64,000 nucleotides of DNA from Nonomuraea sp. PA05 (GCF_008086045.1 NZ_VSEY01000044.1:53328-117327), one strand, 5' to 3'. Shown: positions 41,659-51,068, numbered from the stretch's first letter. The notes: generated from the sequence alone by a model not told the origin. Numbers and translations are program-made.

Positions 41659-42348
41659 CTAACCCGCCAGCCCCAGGAGGAACGCCACAGGCACGAACGC
41701 GACCGTCAGCCCCACCGCCCACCACTTCGGCGCGGGCCCGTCCCTGAGCACCTCGACCCCGAGCGGCACCAGTGCGACGACCAGCCCCGCCAGCGCCACC
41801 AGCGAGACCGGATCGGTGCTGCCCTTCAGCACCCCCAGCGGCAGCAGGGCCGCCAGCCCCAGTGCCACGCTGCGCACCAGGCCGAGCGCCCTGGACAGGT
41901 AGGCGCCGACGGCCAGCACGATCCAGCCGCCCATGATGCACACGTTGGTGGCCTTGAACACGTGGAACGCCCCGTATGTGCCCTCCACCGCCCGCTGCGC
42001 CGCCTCCAGCCCCAGCACGTCCACGAGCTGGAACGCCAGATGGCTGACGCCGACGTGGAACACCCGTCCGAACAGCCCGAGCACGACCAGCGTGACCCCC
42101 CAGCGCGCCCATCCGGCACGCCCGATCCGCCGCCCCAGGGCGGTGACGGCGGGCCACAACAGCACGACCCCGGCCGCGTACAGGCCGTAGGACCAGGCCA
42201 TCCGGCCGGGGGAGGCGGAGTGGGCGGCGAGCTGGCCGGGGAAGAAGTCGTCCGCGCCGGCGCGGGTCAGCACGCCGGCGGTGAGCAGCAGCGGCCCGAG
42301 CACCAGCCCGGCGCCCTCGACCCAGCGGCCGGGGATCTCGTTCGTCAT
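41659..42348 (-). CDS. Seven- to eight-helix hypothetical membrane protein
   Basis: A 229-residue hydrophobic protein from ATG 42348 (GGAT upstream); the frame is open to 42420. Seven or eight predicted helices alternate with short loops. Conserved-looking residues cluster at GVLTRAGADDFFPGQLAAHSASPGRMAWSYG (first half near residues 25-44) and HVGVSHLAFQLVDVLG, with His residues inside membrane helices that could bind metal or protons. It resembles general integral-membrane families (DUF998-like) in size only. It converges with the GNAT gene. Confidence 0.65.
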   Translation of the reverse strand: MTNEIPGRWVEGAGLVLGPLLLTAGVLTRAGADDFFPGQLAAHSASPGRMAWSYGLYAAGVVLLWPAVTALGRRIGRAGWARWGVTLVVLGLFGRVFHVGVSHLAFQLVDVLGLEAAQRAVEGTYGAFHVFKATNVCIMGGWIVLAVGAYLSRALGLVRSVALGLAALLPLGVLKGSTDPVSLVALAGLVVALVPLGVEVLRDGPAPKWWAVGLTVAFVPVAFLLGLAG

Positions 42349-42419
42349 ACCGGCCATCCAAGCCGCGGCCGGGCCTGAGCACATGGGCGCTGGGGCGAGA
42401 GCCTCAGGTAGTGCCCGCA

Positions 42420-43436
42420 CTACCGCTGGCCGGCCGTGCTCTCCCTGACGATGAGCCGGTGCGGTATGACGATCTCGGGGGCCGGCCCGATCTCTCCCCG
42501 GATCGTCTCCAGCAGCGTGTCCACGGCCCGGCGGGCGATCTCGCCCTTGTCGGGGGCGATGGTGGTGAGGCTGGGCGTGCTGTACTGGCCCTCCTCGATG
42601 TCGTCGAGGCCGACCACGGCCACGTCGTCGGGGACGCGGCGGCCCGCCCTGGTGAGCGCTCTGATGGCGCCGAGGGCGAGCAGGTCGTTGTAGCAGAACA
42701 CGGCGTCGGGCGGTTCGGGCAGGGCGAGGAGCCGTTCCATGGCCTCGGCGCCCAGCCGCCGGTGGAAGTGCGACGTGGGCACGATCAGCTCGTCGTCCAC
42801 GCGGAGCCCGGCGCGGGCGTGCGCCTGCCGGTAGCCGGCGGTGCGGAGCTGGGCGGTCTCGCCGGTCGCGTACGGCTGGTCGCCGATGGCGGCCACGCGG
42901 CGGCGGCCCAGCTCCAGGAGGTGCGCGGTGGCGTCGCGGGCGGCGGCGACGTTGTCGATGGCCACGTGCGGAAAGCTGCCGTTGAAGATGTGCTCGCCGA
43001 GCAGCACGATGGGGACCCGGTTGCCGCGGGCGCGCAGCTCCTCGGCGGAGACGGACAGCGGGCTGAGCAGCAGGCCGTCGAACATCGTGGCGCGTGAGTC
43101 GCGGCCGAGCAGCTCGCGTTCGCGATCGCCGTCGCCGTCGGTCTGGTCGATCATCACCACGTAGCCGTGGGCGCGGGCGGCCTTGATCACCTCGCGGGCC
43201 AGCTCGGCGAAGTACGGCACGTCCAGCTCGGGCACCACGAAGGCGATCATCCCCGTGCGCCCCTGTTTGAGGTTGCGGGCGATGAGGTTGGGGCGGTAGT
43301 CGAGCTCGTCGAGTGCCACCTGCACGCGGGCCCGCAGCTCGTCGGAGACGGGCGCGTAACCGTTGACGACGTTGGACACCGTACGGATGGACACGTTCGC
43401 CAGTTTCGCGACATCGCGCAGGGTTGTACCGGCCAT
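42420..43436 (-). CDS. LacI-family regulator of the sugar-uptake/GH2 operon
   Basis: A 338-residue repressor. The N-terminal helix-turn-helix is TLRDVAKLANVSIRTVSNVV (about residues 5-24), followed by the hinge region and a type-1 binding-protein-like effector domain. The C-terminus has VVGLDDIEEGQYSTPSLTTI. It is divergent from the sugar ABC/glycosidase operon, with two LacI-type operators between the genes. It most likely represses that operon until its sugar is present. Confidence 0.95.
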   Translation of the reverse strand: MAGTTLRDVAKLANVSIRTVSNVVNGYAPVSDELRARVQVALDELDYRPNLIARNLKQGRTGMIAFVVPELDVPYFAELAREVIKAARAHGYVVMIDQTDGDGDRERELLGRDSRATMFDGLLLSPLSVSAEELRARGNRVPIVLLGEHIFNGSFPHVAIDNVAAARDATAHLLELGRRRVAAIGDQPYATGETAQLRTAGYRQAHARAGLRVDDELIVPTSHFHRRLGAEAMERLLALPEPPDAVFCYNDLLALGAIRALTRAGRRVPDDVAVVGLDDIEEGQYSTPSLTTIAPDKGEIARRAVDTLLETIRGEIGPAPEIVIPHRLIVRESTAGQR

Positions 43437-43487
43437 GCGTCTCCTATACCTCCGGCTGCCGTTCTTGGGAAGATCCTAAACCTGCTC

Positions 43488-43501
43488 TTGCATCGTTGCA
43501 G
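43488..43501. promoter_or_regulatory. LacI operator O1 (overlaps -35 of the sugar operon)
   Basis: TTGCATCGTTGCAG contains the palindrome TGCAWCGWTGCA, the LacI-family type with central CG. It includes a TTGCAT -35 hexamer (43488-43493), 17 bases before a CATGAT -10 (43511-43516). Confidence 0.78.
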
Positions 43502-43518
43502 ACGATTATGCATGATGT

Positions 43519-43532
43519 CTGCATCGTTGCAG
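43519..43532. promoter_or_regulatory. LacI operator O2 (at the transcript start of the sugar operon)
   Basis: CTGCATCGTTGCAG is an exact second copy of the O1 core, centred 31 bases away (three helical turns), and covers the predicted transcription start downstream of the -10. Same-face spacing suits cooperative binding. Confidence 0.8.
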
Positions 43533-43573
43533 AGCCCTCACAACGCCCTTTCCTGTCCGGCTAGGAGTCGAAG

Positions 43574-44944
43574 ATGACTACATCCCCCATCGGCCGTCGC
43601 GGCTTTCTCAAGGGAGCGCTCGGCGTCGGCGCGCTCGCCGCCACCGGCTCGCTGGCCGCCGCGTGCGCGGCTCCTGGCGGCACGGGCGCACAGCCGAGCA
43701 AGCTGGCCGCCCCGACCGCGTCCGGGTCCGCGGCCAAGGGCGAGATCACGATCTGGAACCGGTCGGGGGACCTGTTCAAGGTGTTCGACGCCGCGATCGC
43801 CAAGTTCCGCGAGGCCTACCCGAACGTCAAGGTGAACCACCAGGCGGTGGACATCGACGCCAAGCTGGCCAACACCCTGATCAGCGGCACCGACGTGCCC
43901 GACGGCAGCTTCTGGGACGACGCCAAGATCGGCGGGCAGGCCGAGCACCTCTTCGACCTGACCGACCTGATCGCGCCGTACAAGGACCAGACCTCGGCGT
44001 ACAAGCTGTCGGTCAACACCGTGGACGGCAAGATCTACGGCGTCCCGTGGGACCTGGACCCCGGCCTGCTCTGGTACCGCGAGGACATCCTGGAGAGGGC
44101 GGGCATCGACCCGGCGAGCCTGGCCACGTACGACGACCTGCTCACCGCCTCCAGGACGATCAAGGAGAAGGACCCCAAGACGAAGCCCATCCACCTGGAG
44201 AAGACGCCGTTCCTCAGCCAGCTCTGGCTGGAGATGCTGGCCAACCAGCAGGGCACCAGCCTCACCGACGCGCAGGGCAAGCTGCGGCTCGACTCCGAGG
44301 AGTACCGGCGGATCTTCACCTGGATCCAGACCGCGGTCAAGGACGGCCTGGTCACCCACGCCCCGTACCTGGAGCAGGCCGACATCGCCGCGCTCGACGG
44401 CGGCCAGCAGGTGTTCGTGCCGTGGGCGATCTGGTGGTCGTTCGCGCCGCAGCAGCTGCTGAAGAACACCAAGGGCAAGTGGCGGGCGGCGCCGCTGCCC
44501 GCCTGGACGCCGGGCGGCGCGCGCAGCGGCGCGATGGGCGGCAGCAGCTTCATCATCCCCGCCAAGGCCAAGAACCCGGAGCTGGCCTGGCTGCTGTACG
44601 AGTTCCTCTGCTACAAGGAGCCCGGCTACACCGCCGTGTACGGCCCCAACGACGTCTACCCCGGCGGCCTGTCCACCTCCATCCCCAGCTACACGCCCGC
44701 CGCCGACCCGGCCAAGCCGCTGTTCAAGCCGATCGACGCGCTCGGCGGCCAGGACCTGTGGAAGGTCGCCGTGGAGGCCGGCGCGAGCATCCCGGCCGCC
44801 GCGCCGATCCCGGTGTGGTGGGCGCAGTCGGTCGACTACCTCGGCGACAACATGCAACGCCTGATGGAAGGCAAGATGTCCCCCGACCAAGTGATCAGCG
44901 AGTCGGCCGAGAAGATCCAGAAGAACCTGATCGACCGCTCATGA
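43574..44944 (+). CDS. Sugar ABC substrate-binding lipoprotein
   Basis: A 456-residue extracellular solute-binding protein, family 1. The signal peptide carries a twin-Arg (GRRGFLKG) and a lipobox ending at Cys31 (LAAAC). The mature lobe pattern is standard: EITIWNRSGDLFKVFDAAIA (about residues 56-75), YGVPWDLDPGLLWYREDI (about 155-172) and FVPWAIWW. The Trp/Tyr-rich binding cleft suits oligosaccharides or glycosides. It is first in a coupled operon with two permeases and a GH2 enzyme. No ATPase gene is present, so a shared MsiK-like ATPase elsewhere is expected. Confidence 0.95.
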   Translation: MTTSPIGRRGFLKGALGVGALAATGSLAAACAAPGGTGAQPSKLAAPTASGSAAKGEITIWNRSGDLFKVFDAAIAKFREAYPNVKVNHQAVDIDAKLANTLISGTDVPDGSFWDDAKIGGQAEHLFDLTDLIAPYKDQTSAYKLSVNTVDGKIYGVPWDLDPGLLWYREDILERAGIDPASLATYDDLLTASRTIKEKDPKTKPIHLEKTPFLSQLWLEMLANQQGTSLTDAQGKLRLDSEEYRRIFTWIQTAVKDGLVTHAPYLEQADIAALDGGQQVFVPWAIWWSFAPQQLLKNTKGKWRAAPLPAWTPGGARSGAMGGSSFIIPAKAKNPELAWLLYEFLCYKEPGYTAVYGPNDVYPGGLSTSIPSYTPAADPAKPLFKPIDALGGQDLWKVAVEAGASIPAAAPIPVWWAQSVDYLGDNMQRLMEGKMSPDQVISESAEKIQKNLIDRS

Positions 44945-45813
44945 GGCTGCGCTCCATCCGGCTCACGCCGTACCTGTTCATCGCCCCGTTCTTCGTCGTC
45001 TTCGGCGCGTTCGGGCTCTACCCGCTCATCTATGCGCTGCAGCTCAGCTTCATGCACTGGCGGGGCGGCTCCCAGGCCCGCTGGGTCGGCTTCGACAACT
45101 ACCTGTTCCTGCTGACCAACTCCGACTTCTGGGCCTCGCTGGGCAACAGCGCCGTCATGTGGCTGCTCATCGTGCCGCTCCAGATCATCGCCGGGCTGGG
45201 CGGCGCGGTGCTGCTGGCCAACGCCAAGCTGAGGCTGCGCGGGTTCTTCCGGGTGGCGTTCATCGCGCCGTTCGTGACCCCGATCGTGGCTATGGCGCAG
45301 GTCTGGATCGTGGTGTTCGACCAGGACTACGGCCTGGTCAACTACCTGCTCAACCTGGTGGGCCTGCCCGACGTGGCCTGGCTGACCTCCACGGCGTGGT
45401 CGAAGCCGACGCTGGCGCTGCTGTTCCTGTGGAAGACCACCGGGTTCGCGATCATCATCCTGCTCGCGGGCCTCCAGGCGGTGCCCGGCGGCGTGTACGA
45501 GGCCGCCTCGCTCGACGGCGCCTCCCGCTGGCGCCAGTTCTGGTCGATCACCGTGCCGCTGGTCCGCCGCAGCATGGCGTTCCTGGTGGTCATCCAGACG
45601 CTGGCGGTCTTCCAGATGTTCGCCGAGCCGCACGTGGTCACCGAGGGCGGCCCGTACGGCTCCACCACCACCGCGGGCCTGTACCTGTACGAGCACATCA
45701 CCGCCTCCGACCTGGGCACCGGCGCCGCGAACTCGTTCCTGCTGGTCCTGCTGGTCTTCGGCCTGTCGCTGGTCTCGGTGCGGATGCTGCGCCCGAAAGA
45801 CGAGGTGTCATGA
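44941..45813 (+). CDS. Sugar ABC permease, MalF type
   Basis: A 290-residue permease with six helices; the N-terminus lacks the extra helices of enterobacterial MalF. The EAA loop is YEAASLDGASRWRQFWSITVP (first part at about residue 185). The ATG overlaps the binding-protein stop as ATGA. It forms a heterodimer with the downstream MalG-type permease. Confidence 0.95.
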   Translation: MRLRSIRLTPYLFIAPFFVVFGAFGLYPLIYALQLSFMHWRGGSQARWVGFDNYLFLLTNSDFWASLGNSAVMWLLIVPLQIIAGLGGAVLLANAKLRLRGFFRVAFIAPFVTPIVAMAQVWIVVFDQDYGLVNYLLNLVGLPDVAWLTSTAWSKPTLALLFLWKTTGFAIIILLAGLQAVPGGVYEAASLDGASRWRQFWSITVPLVRRSMAFLVVIQTLAVFQMFAEPHVVTEGGPYGSTTTAGLYLYEHITASDLGTGAANSFLLVLLVFGLSLVSVRMLRPKDEVS

Positions 45814-46652
45814 GCCAGAACAGACCGGGAATCGCGCAGTACCTGCTGCTGACGCTGCTCGCGATCGTGTTCCTCTACCCGATCTGGTGGGCGGTCAGCT
45901 CCTCGCTCAAGCCGGCGGCCGAGATCATCGCCAGCCCGCTGGCGATCGGCGAGCTGACGCTGGACAACTACCGGGCGATGTTCGCCGACGTGCCGATCGG
46001 CACCGGGTTCCTGAACACGGCGCTGGTGCTGCTGGTCAAGGGCGGGATGACGATGGTCTTCTGCCCGCTGGCCGGTTACGCCTTCGCCAAGTACGACTTC
46101 CCGTTCAAGAACGTGCTCTTCGGCGTCGTGCTGCTGACGCTGATGCTGCCGACCCTGGTACTGATCATCCCGCTGCTGCTGGAGATGAGCGCGCTCGGCT
46201 GGGTGAACACCTACCAGGCGCTGATCCTGCCGGGCAGCATCGACGCGTTCAGCATCTTCTGGATGCGGCAGACCATCGCCGCCATCCCGGACGAGCTGAT
46301 CGACGCCGGGCGGGTGGACGGGGCCGGCGAGTTCGGCATCTTCTACAAGGTCGTGCTGCCGGTCATCCGGCCGGGCCTGGCCGCGCTGGCCGTGCTGACC
46401 ACCATGAACATCTACAACGACTTCGTCTGGCCGGTCGTGGCCGTCAACGACACCGAGCACCAGACCCTCCAGGTGGTGCTGTCCACGCTGGCCCAGAACA
46501 TCACCGGCAACCGCATCGGCGCCGACTTCGCCACCGTGTGGGGCGAGCTGCTGGCCGCCGGGAGCATCGCCATGCTGCCGCTGCTGGTGATCTTCGTCCT
46601 GCTGCAGCGCCACTTCATCAACGGCATCCTCGCGGGCAGCGTCAAGGGCTGA
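45810..46652 (+). CDS. Sugar ABC permease, MalG type
   Basis: A 280-residue permease with six helices. The EAA loop is DAGRVDGAGEFGIFYKVVLP (about residues 168-187), and the C-terminus ends NGILAGSVKG as expected for MalG. The start at ATG 45810 overlaps the stop of the MalF-type gene (ATGA). It ends 8 bases before the GH2 gene. Confidence 0.95.
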   Translation: MSQNRPGIAQYLLLTLLAIVFLYPIWWAVSSSLKPAAEIIASPLAIGELTLDNYRAMFADVPIGTGFLNTALVLLVKGGMTMVFCPLAGYAFAKYDFPFKNVLFGVVLLTLMLPTLVLIIPLLLEMSALGWVNTYQALILPGSIDAFSIFWMRQTIAAIPDELIDAGRVDGAGEFGIFYKVVLPVIRPGLAALAVLTTMNIYNDFVWPVVAVNDTEHQTLQVVLSTLAQNITGNRIGADFATVWGELLAAGSIAMLPLLVIFVLLQRHFINGILAGSVKG

Positions 46653-46660
46653 CCCGGATC

Positions 46661-48691
46661 ATGAAAGAGAGCATCATGGAGTACCCCCGCCCCCACTTCG
46701 ACCGGTCACACTCCTGGTCGAGCCTGAACGGCGACTGGGACTTCCGGGCCGACACCGAGCAGGACTACGACCGGACCATCACGGTGCCCTTCGCCTGGGA
46801 GACCCCCGCGTCGGGCATCGAGGCCCACTGGCTGCCGGTCGCCTGGTACCGCCGCACGTTCACCGTCCCCGCCGGGTGGGCGGGGCAGCGGGTCGTGCTC
46901 CAGTTCGGCGCCGTGCACCACGAGGCCACGGTCTGGGTGAACGACGTCGAGGTGGTCAGCCACCGGGGCGGCTACACGCCGTTCGAGGCCGACGTCACCG
47001 ACGCGCTCCGCTCCGGGAACGACCAGGAGGTCGTGGTACGGGTCTCGGCGCCGCTGGACAAGCGCGAGATCGCGCACGGCAAGCAGCGCAGCATCCCGCG
47101 CGACGACTTCGACGGCGTCTGCTTCACCCCGTCGTCGGGCATCTGGCAGAGCGTCTGGCTGGAGGCCAGGCCCGCGACGCACCTGGCCGGGCTGAAGCTG
47201 CGCCCGTCGGAGGGACTGGACGCCATCGAGGTCGAGGCGCGGGTCGGCGGGACCGCCGAGGCCACGCTCGCGCTGCGCCTGCGCGGCACGGACGTGACCG
47301 TCGAGGTGCCGGTCGTGAACGGCCTGGCCGAGACCGTGATCCCGGTGCCCGGCCCGCGCCTGTGGTCCCCGGACGACCCGCACCTCTACCACGTGGACGC
47401 CACCCTCACCTCGGCCGACGGCACCGACACCGTCGCCGCCTACACCGGGCTGCGCCGCATCGAGGTGATCGGCGAGGACCTGTACCTCAACGGCGCCCGC
47501 CTGTTCGTGCGCGGCGTGCTCGACCAGGGCTACTGGCCGCTGACCGGCATCACCCCGCCCGACGACGCCGCGCTGCGCCGCGACATCGAGCTGGCCGCCA
47601 AGGCCGGCTACAACCTGGTGCGCAAGCACCTCAAGCTGGAGGACCCGCGCTTCGCGCACCACGCCGACGTGCTCGGCATGCTGGTGTGGGCCGAGCCGGC
47701 CGCGACCGGCCGCTTCTCCGCCGACTCGGTGGCGGCGTTCGAGGAGCAGGTCGCGCCCATGGTCGAACGTGACGGCAACTCCCCCGCGATCATCATCTGG
47801 GGCCTCTACAACGAGGAGTGGGGCCTCGACTGGGACATCCCCGGCGACCCGGCCAAGCAGCGGGCGACGGCGCAGGCGTACGACCTGCTCAAGGCGCTCG
47901 ACCCGAGCAGGCCCGCCGTCGACAACTCCGGCTGGACGCACGTCAAGACCGACCTGCTCGACTGGCACTACTACGACGAGTCCGCCGCCTCCTGGGGGAA
48001 GACGGTCGCCGCCCTCATGAACGGCGAGCAGGACGACTTCCCCGTCAAGCTCGGCCCCGACTTCGTGGTGCGCAAGAAGCTCGCCGGCAGCCCCGGCCAG
48101 CCGCTGCGCGGCCTGCCCAACCTCAACAGCGAGTACGGCACCGGCTTCACCTCCGTCGAGCGCGGCTGGCAGCTCCGCTGGCAGACCCAGGAGCTGCGCC
48201 GCCACGACCGGGTGGCCGGTTACGTCTACACCGAGCTGTACGACATCGAGCACGAGTCGGCCGGCCTGCTCGACTTCGAGCGCCGCGCCAAGGACCTGGG
48301 CGGCGTCGACCCGGCCGACGCGAACGCCACCACCACGCTCGTCCTCGACGTCGTGCCCGTCGCGCCCGGCCGCGACGTGCTGAGCGAGACGGGCGAGGTG
48401 AGCGTGCCCGTCCGCGTCTCGCACCACGGCGCCGAACCGGTCAACGGCCACCTGCACACCGCCTGGACCCCGGTGCTCGGCGCGACGCCCGCCGCCCTCG
48501 GGGCGGAGGGGCCGTGGATCGAGGCCAAGCCGTTCCTGCTCAGCGGCGCCGCCGAGGTGCGCGCCGAGCTTCCTGCGGGCTGGACGAGCGGGCGGCTGCA
48601 CCTCGCCCTGGTCAGCGACGGCGCCGTGGTGGCCCGCTCCGCCGTGGACATCGACACCCACACCGACTTCGTCATCGGAGACAACCGCTAA
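46661..48691 (+). CDS. Glycoside hydrolase family 2 (beta-galactosidase/beta-glucuronidase type)
   Basis: An intracellular glycosidase of 676 residues (ATG 46661) or 671 (ATG 46676, preceded by AGAGAG). No signal peptide. Domain order is the GH2 jelly-roll (about residues 1-165), an Ig-like domain (about 165-275), then a TIM barrel with the acid/base Glu in WGLYNEEW (about residue 385) and nucleophile Glu in LNSEYGTG (about 490), and a C-terminal beta domain of about 120 residues. It hydrolyses terminal beta-galactosides, glucuronides or similar sugars. The position after the sugar importer implies it cuts the imported glycoside. Confidence 0.93.
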   Translation: MKESIMEYPRPHFDRSHSWSSLNGDWDFRADTEQDYDRTITVPFAWETPASGIEAHWLPVAWYRRTFTVPAGWAGQRVVLQFGAVHHEATVWVNDVEVVSHRGGYTPFEADVTDALRSGNDQEVVVRVSAPLDKREIAHGKQRSIPRDDFDGVCFTPSSGIWQSVWLEARPATHLAGLKLRPSEGLDAIEVEARVGGTAEATLALRLRGTDVTVEVPVVNGLAETVIPVPGPRLWSPDDPHLYHVDATLTSADGTDTVAAYTGLRRIEVIGEDLYLNGARLFVRGVLDQGYWPLTGITPPDDAALRRDIELAAKAGYNLVRKHLKLEDPRFAHHADVLGMLVWAEPAATGRFSADSVAAFEEQVAPMVERDGNSPAIIIWGLYNEEWGLDWDIPGDPAKQRATAQAYDLLKALDPSRPAVDNSGWTHVKTDLLDWHYYDESAASWGKTVAALMNGEQDDFPVKLGPDFVVRKKLAGSPGQPLRGLPNLNSEYGTGFTSVERGWQLRWQTQELRRHDRVAGYVYTELYDIEHESAGLLDFERRAKDLGGVDPADANATTTLVLDVVPVAPGRDVLSETGEVSVPVRVSHHGAEPVNGHLHTAWTPVLGATPAALGAEGPWIEAKPFLLSGAAEVRAELPAGWTSGRLHLALVSDGAVVARSAVDIDTHTDFVIGDNR

Positions 48692-48704
48692 GGAGATCAC
48701 GCAC

Positions 48705-50339
48705 GTGCGATTCACACCCCCCGCGCGGATCATGACCGCGTTAGCCCTGATCGCCACCTGCCTCGCAGCACTGGCCGGCCCCGCCTCGGCGGCCCCCGCC
48801 GGCCAGGTGCTCTACTCCCCCAACCTGACCACGTTCCCCCAGGGTGACGCCAGCTACCCGAGAGCGGTCAGGCTCGACTTCGACGGCTCCGCGAACGAGA
48901 CGATGCTGGCCACGTTCGCCAGGCGCGGCCACAACGCGCCCGCCTCGTTCCCCATCTACCGCAGCACCGACGGCGGCCGCACCTGGTCGGCCGGCCCGAT
49001 CTCCACCATCACCTCGCACACCCCCGGCTGGGGCATCGGGGCGCCGGTCCTGTACGAGGTGCCGCGCACCGCCAACGGCCTCAACCAGGGCGACCTCCTG
49101 GCGGCCGGGACCGCCTGGGTGGACGGCGACTACACGACGCAGAAGGTGGAGGTGTTCAAGAGCACCGACCACGGCGTGACGTGGACGTACCTGTCGAACT
49201 GCACGCAGACCAGCGGCCTGCCCGACACGATCGGGCACGGCATCTGGGAGCCGTGGTTCCTGCTCGCCCCGAACAACACCCTCGCGTGCTTCATCTCCGA
49301 CGAGCGGCCCGCGAACAGCGCCACCAACAACCAGGTCATCGGCCACTACACCTCCACCAACGGCGGCCAGACGTGGAGCGCCACGATGACCCTGGACGTG
49401 GCCTTCCCGAATGACAACCTGGCCAGGCCCGGCATGTCGATCGTGACGGGGCTGCCGAACGGCACGTTCATGATGGCGTACGAGCTGTGCAGGGACGCCA
49501 CGGACGCCGACCACGCCTGCGAGGTCTACACCAAGACCAGCTCCGACGGCCTCAACTGGGGCACGGGGGCGGGCACCCTGGTGCGCACCTCCGACCAGCG
49601 GGAGCTGCTGCACACCCCGTACGTCACCTGGCTGCCCGGCGGCGGCCCCAACGGCACGCTGGTGATGTCCGGCCAGCGCGTCGTGGCCGGCCCGACCGGC
49701 AACAAGACCGTGCTGGGCGAGTCCGGCCAGGTGCTGTTCATCAACCGCGCCAACGGCCTGGGCGCGTGGACCGAGATCGAGGCCCCCGTCCTCACCTCCC
49801 CCACCGGCGGCTACAACTCCGGTGAGCCGTCCTGCCCCGGCTACAGCTCGCCCATCGTGCCCTCGGCGAACGGCACGGACTTCCTCTACCTGACCGCCAC
49901 GCACCTGACGGGCAACCAGTGCGCGGTGCGGTACGGCATCGGCACGGTGCCCGGCGTGGTCGGCCAGATCACCGGCCCCGGCGGCAAGTGCCTGGACGTG
50001 GACACCAACACCAACACCAACGGCAACGCCGCCCAGCTCTACGACTGCGGCGTCGCCACCGGCCAGCGCTGGTCCACCCACCCCGACGGCAGCCTGCGCG
50101 CCTTCGGCAAGTGCCTGGACGTGGACGCGCAGGGCACCGCCAACCACACCAAGGTGCAGCTCTGGCAGTGCAACAACAGCGGGGCCCAGAAGTGGCAGCA
50201 CCGGGCCGACGGCTCGCTGTACAACCCGCAGTCTGGCCGCTGCCTGGACGCCCCGCAGGGCGCCACGGCCAACGGCACCAAGCTGGAGATCTACGACTGC
50301 AACGGCCTGTGGCCGCAGACCTGGACCCTGCCTGTGTAA
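48705..50339 (+). CDS. Secreted BNR/sialidase-like protein with C-terminal ricin-type lectin domain
   Basis: A 544-residue exported protein. GTG start with an AAGGAG site; Sec signal peptide, cleaved near residue 30. Residues about 35-400 form a beta-propeller with Asp-box repeats (YRSTDGGRTWS, FKSTDHGVTWT, YTSTNGGQTWS), as in sialidases and related exo-glycosidases. Residues about 415-544 form a ricin-type beta-trefoil with three GKCLDV...QxW repeats, a galactose-binding module. No clear catalytic Asp/Tyr pair can be verified by eye. It is the last gene of the LacI-controlled operon, so it probably releases or binds the glycan whose fragments are imported. Confidence 0.88.
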   Translation: MRFTPPARIMTALALIATCLAALAGPASAAPAGQVLYSPNLTTFPQGDASYPRAVRLDFDGSANETMLATFARRGHNAPASFPIYRSTDGGRTWSAGPISTITSHTPGWGIGAPVLYEVPRTANGLNQGDLLAAGTAWVDGDYTTQKVEVFKSTDHGVTWTYLSNCTQTSGLPDTIGHGIWEPWFLLAPNNTLACFISDERPANSATNNQVIGHYTSTNGGQTWSATMTLDVAFPNDNLARPGMSIVTGLPNGTFMMAYELCRDATDADHACEVYTKTSSDGLNWGTGAGTLVRTSDQRELLHTPYVTWLPGGGPNGTLVMSGQRVVAGPTGNKTVLGESGQVLFINRANGLGAWTEIEAPVLTSPTGGYNSGEPSCPGYSSPIVPSANGTDFLYLTATHLTGNQCAVRYGIGTVPGVVGQITGPGGKCLDVDTNTNTNGNAAQLYDCGVATGQRWSTHPDGSLRAFGKCLDVDAQGTANHTKVQLWQCNNSGAQKWQHRADGSLYNPQSGRCLDAPQGATANGTKLEIYDCNGLWPQTWTLPV

Positions 50340-50349
50340 CCGCCCGTTC

Positions 50350-50391
50350 GAGCGCCCGTCCCCCCACCGAACACCGCGGGGGCGGGCGCTC
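50350..50391. terminator. Convergent terminator between BNR protein and TetR genes
   Basis: GAGCGCCCG (50350-50358) pairs with CGGGCGCTC (50383-50391); inside, a C-tract and a G-tract extend the stem by about five pairs. It lies directly between two stop codons. Confidence 0.75.
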
Positions 50392-50392
50392 G

Positions 50393-50971
50393 TCAAATGA
50401 ACTGCTGAGCCATCTGGTCGAGCGTCTCCGTCATGACCTCACGCAGCGTACGGGCCTCCCGCTCCTCGGCCCACAGGTGCGAGGCCACCCGCAAGGCCAC
50501 CAGGAAGGCCGCGGCCAGCACTCGGGGCGACACCGTGGTGTGCCGGTCGCCGACCGCCTCCACGAGGTCTCGTTCCAGGGCGGCGTGGTTGGCGAGCTGC
50601 CGGGCCAGCAGCGAGGGGTGGCGCTTGGCCAGGCGGGTGCGCAACGCCCACTCACGCTCCGGCTCCTCCGTCTCCCGCTGCAGCTCCTCGATGGACGCCC
50701 GCAACGCCTGCCAGGCCGTCAGCCCGGCGTCCTGAGCGCTCACCCGCTCCACCAGGTCGCGGATGCGCTGCTCCTCCCCGTACAGGAGCGCGTCCTCCTT
50801 GCCGGAGAAGTAGTTGGAGAACGTCCGCCGCGAGATGTTGGCGGCGTCGGCGATGGCCTCGACGGTGACGGCGTCGAGGCCGTGCTCGACCACGAGCCGC
50901 AGGGCCGCCTCGTGCACGGCCTGACGGGTCTCGGCCTTCTTGCGTTCCCGCAGCCCCACCGTGGTGTCCAT
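50393..50971 (-). CDS. TetR-family transcriptional regulator
   Basis: A 192-residue regulator. The helix-turn-helix domain (about residues 13-60) reads ETRQAVHEAALRLVVEHGLDAVTVEAIADAANISRRTFSNYFSGKEDALL in its order; the C-terminal half is helical and Glu/Arg-rich. The ATG at 50971 was chosen because the longer frame upstream has no TetR homology. It is divergent from the GntR gene at 51125 with about 150 bases between. Its target is unknown; no partner transporter is adjacent on its own strand. Confidence 0.9.
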   Translation of the reverse strand: MDTTVGLRERKKAETRQAVHEAALRLVVEHGLDAVTVEAIADAANISRRTFSNYFSGKEDALLYGEEQRIRDLVERVSAQDAGLTAWQALRASIEELQRETEEPEREWALRTRLAKRHPSLLARQLANHAALERDLVEAVGDRHTTVSPRVLAAAFLVALRVASHLWAEEREARTLREVMTETLDQMAQQFI

Positions 50972-51068
50972 GATGGGAGCCAGCCTACCTGCGGCAGGCG
51001 TGCGGGCCCCGGCTGCGGTCAGGGCCCGCACAAGATCATTATCGCTCATCAAGATCACGTATGGTCCG

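Noticed and set aside
50393..50971. TetR gene as regulator of the CTGTATACAG sites
   Set aside because: The palindrome overlaps the GntR promoter, is about 120 bases from the TetR start, and fits FadR/GntR site style (TGTATACA) better than a TetR operator.
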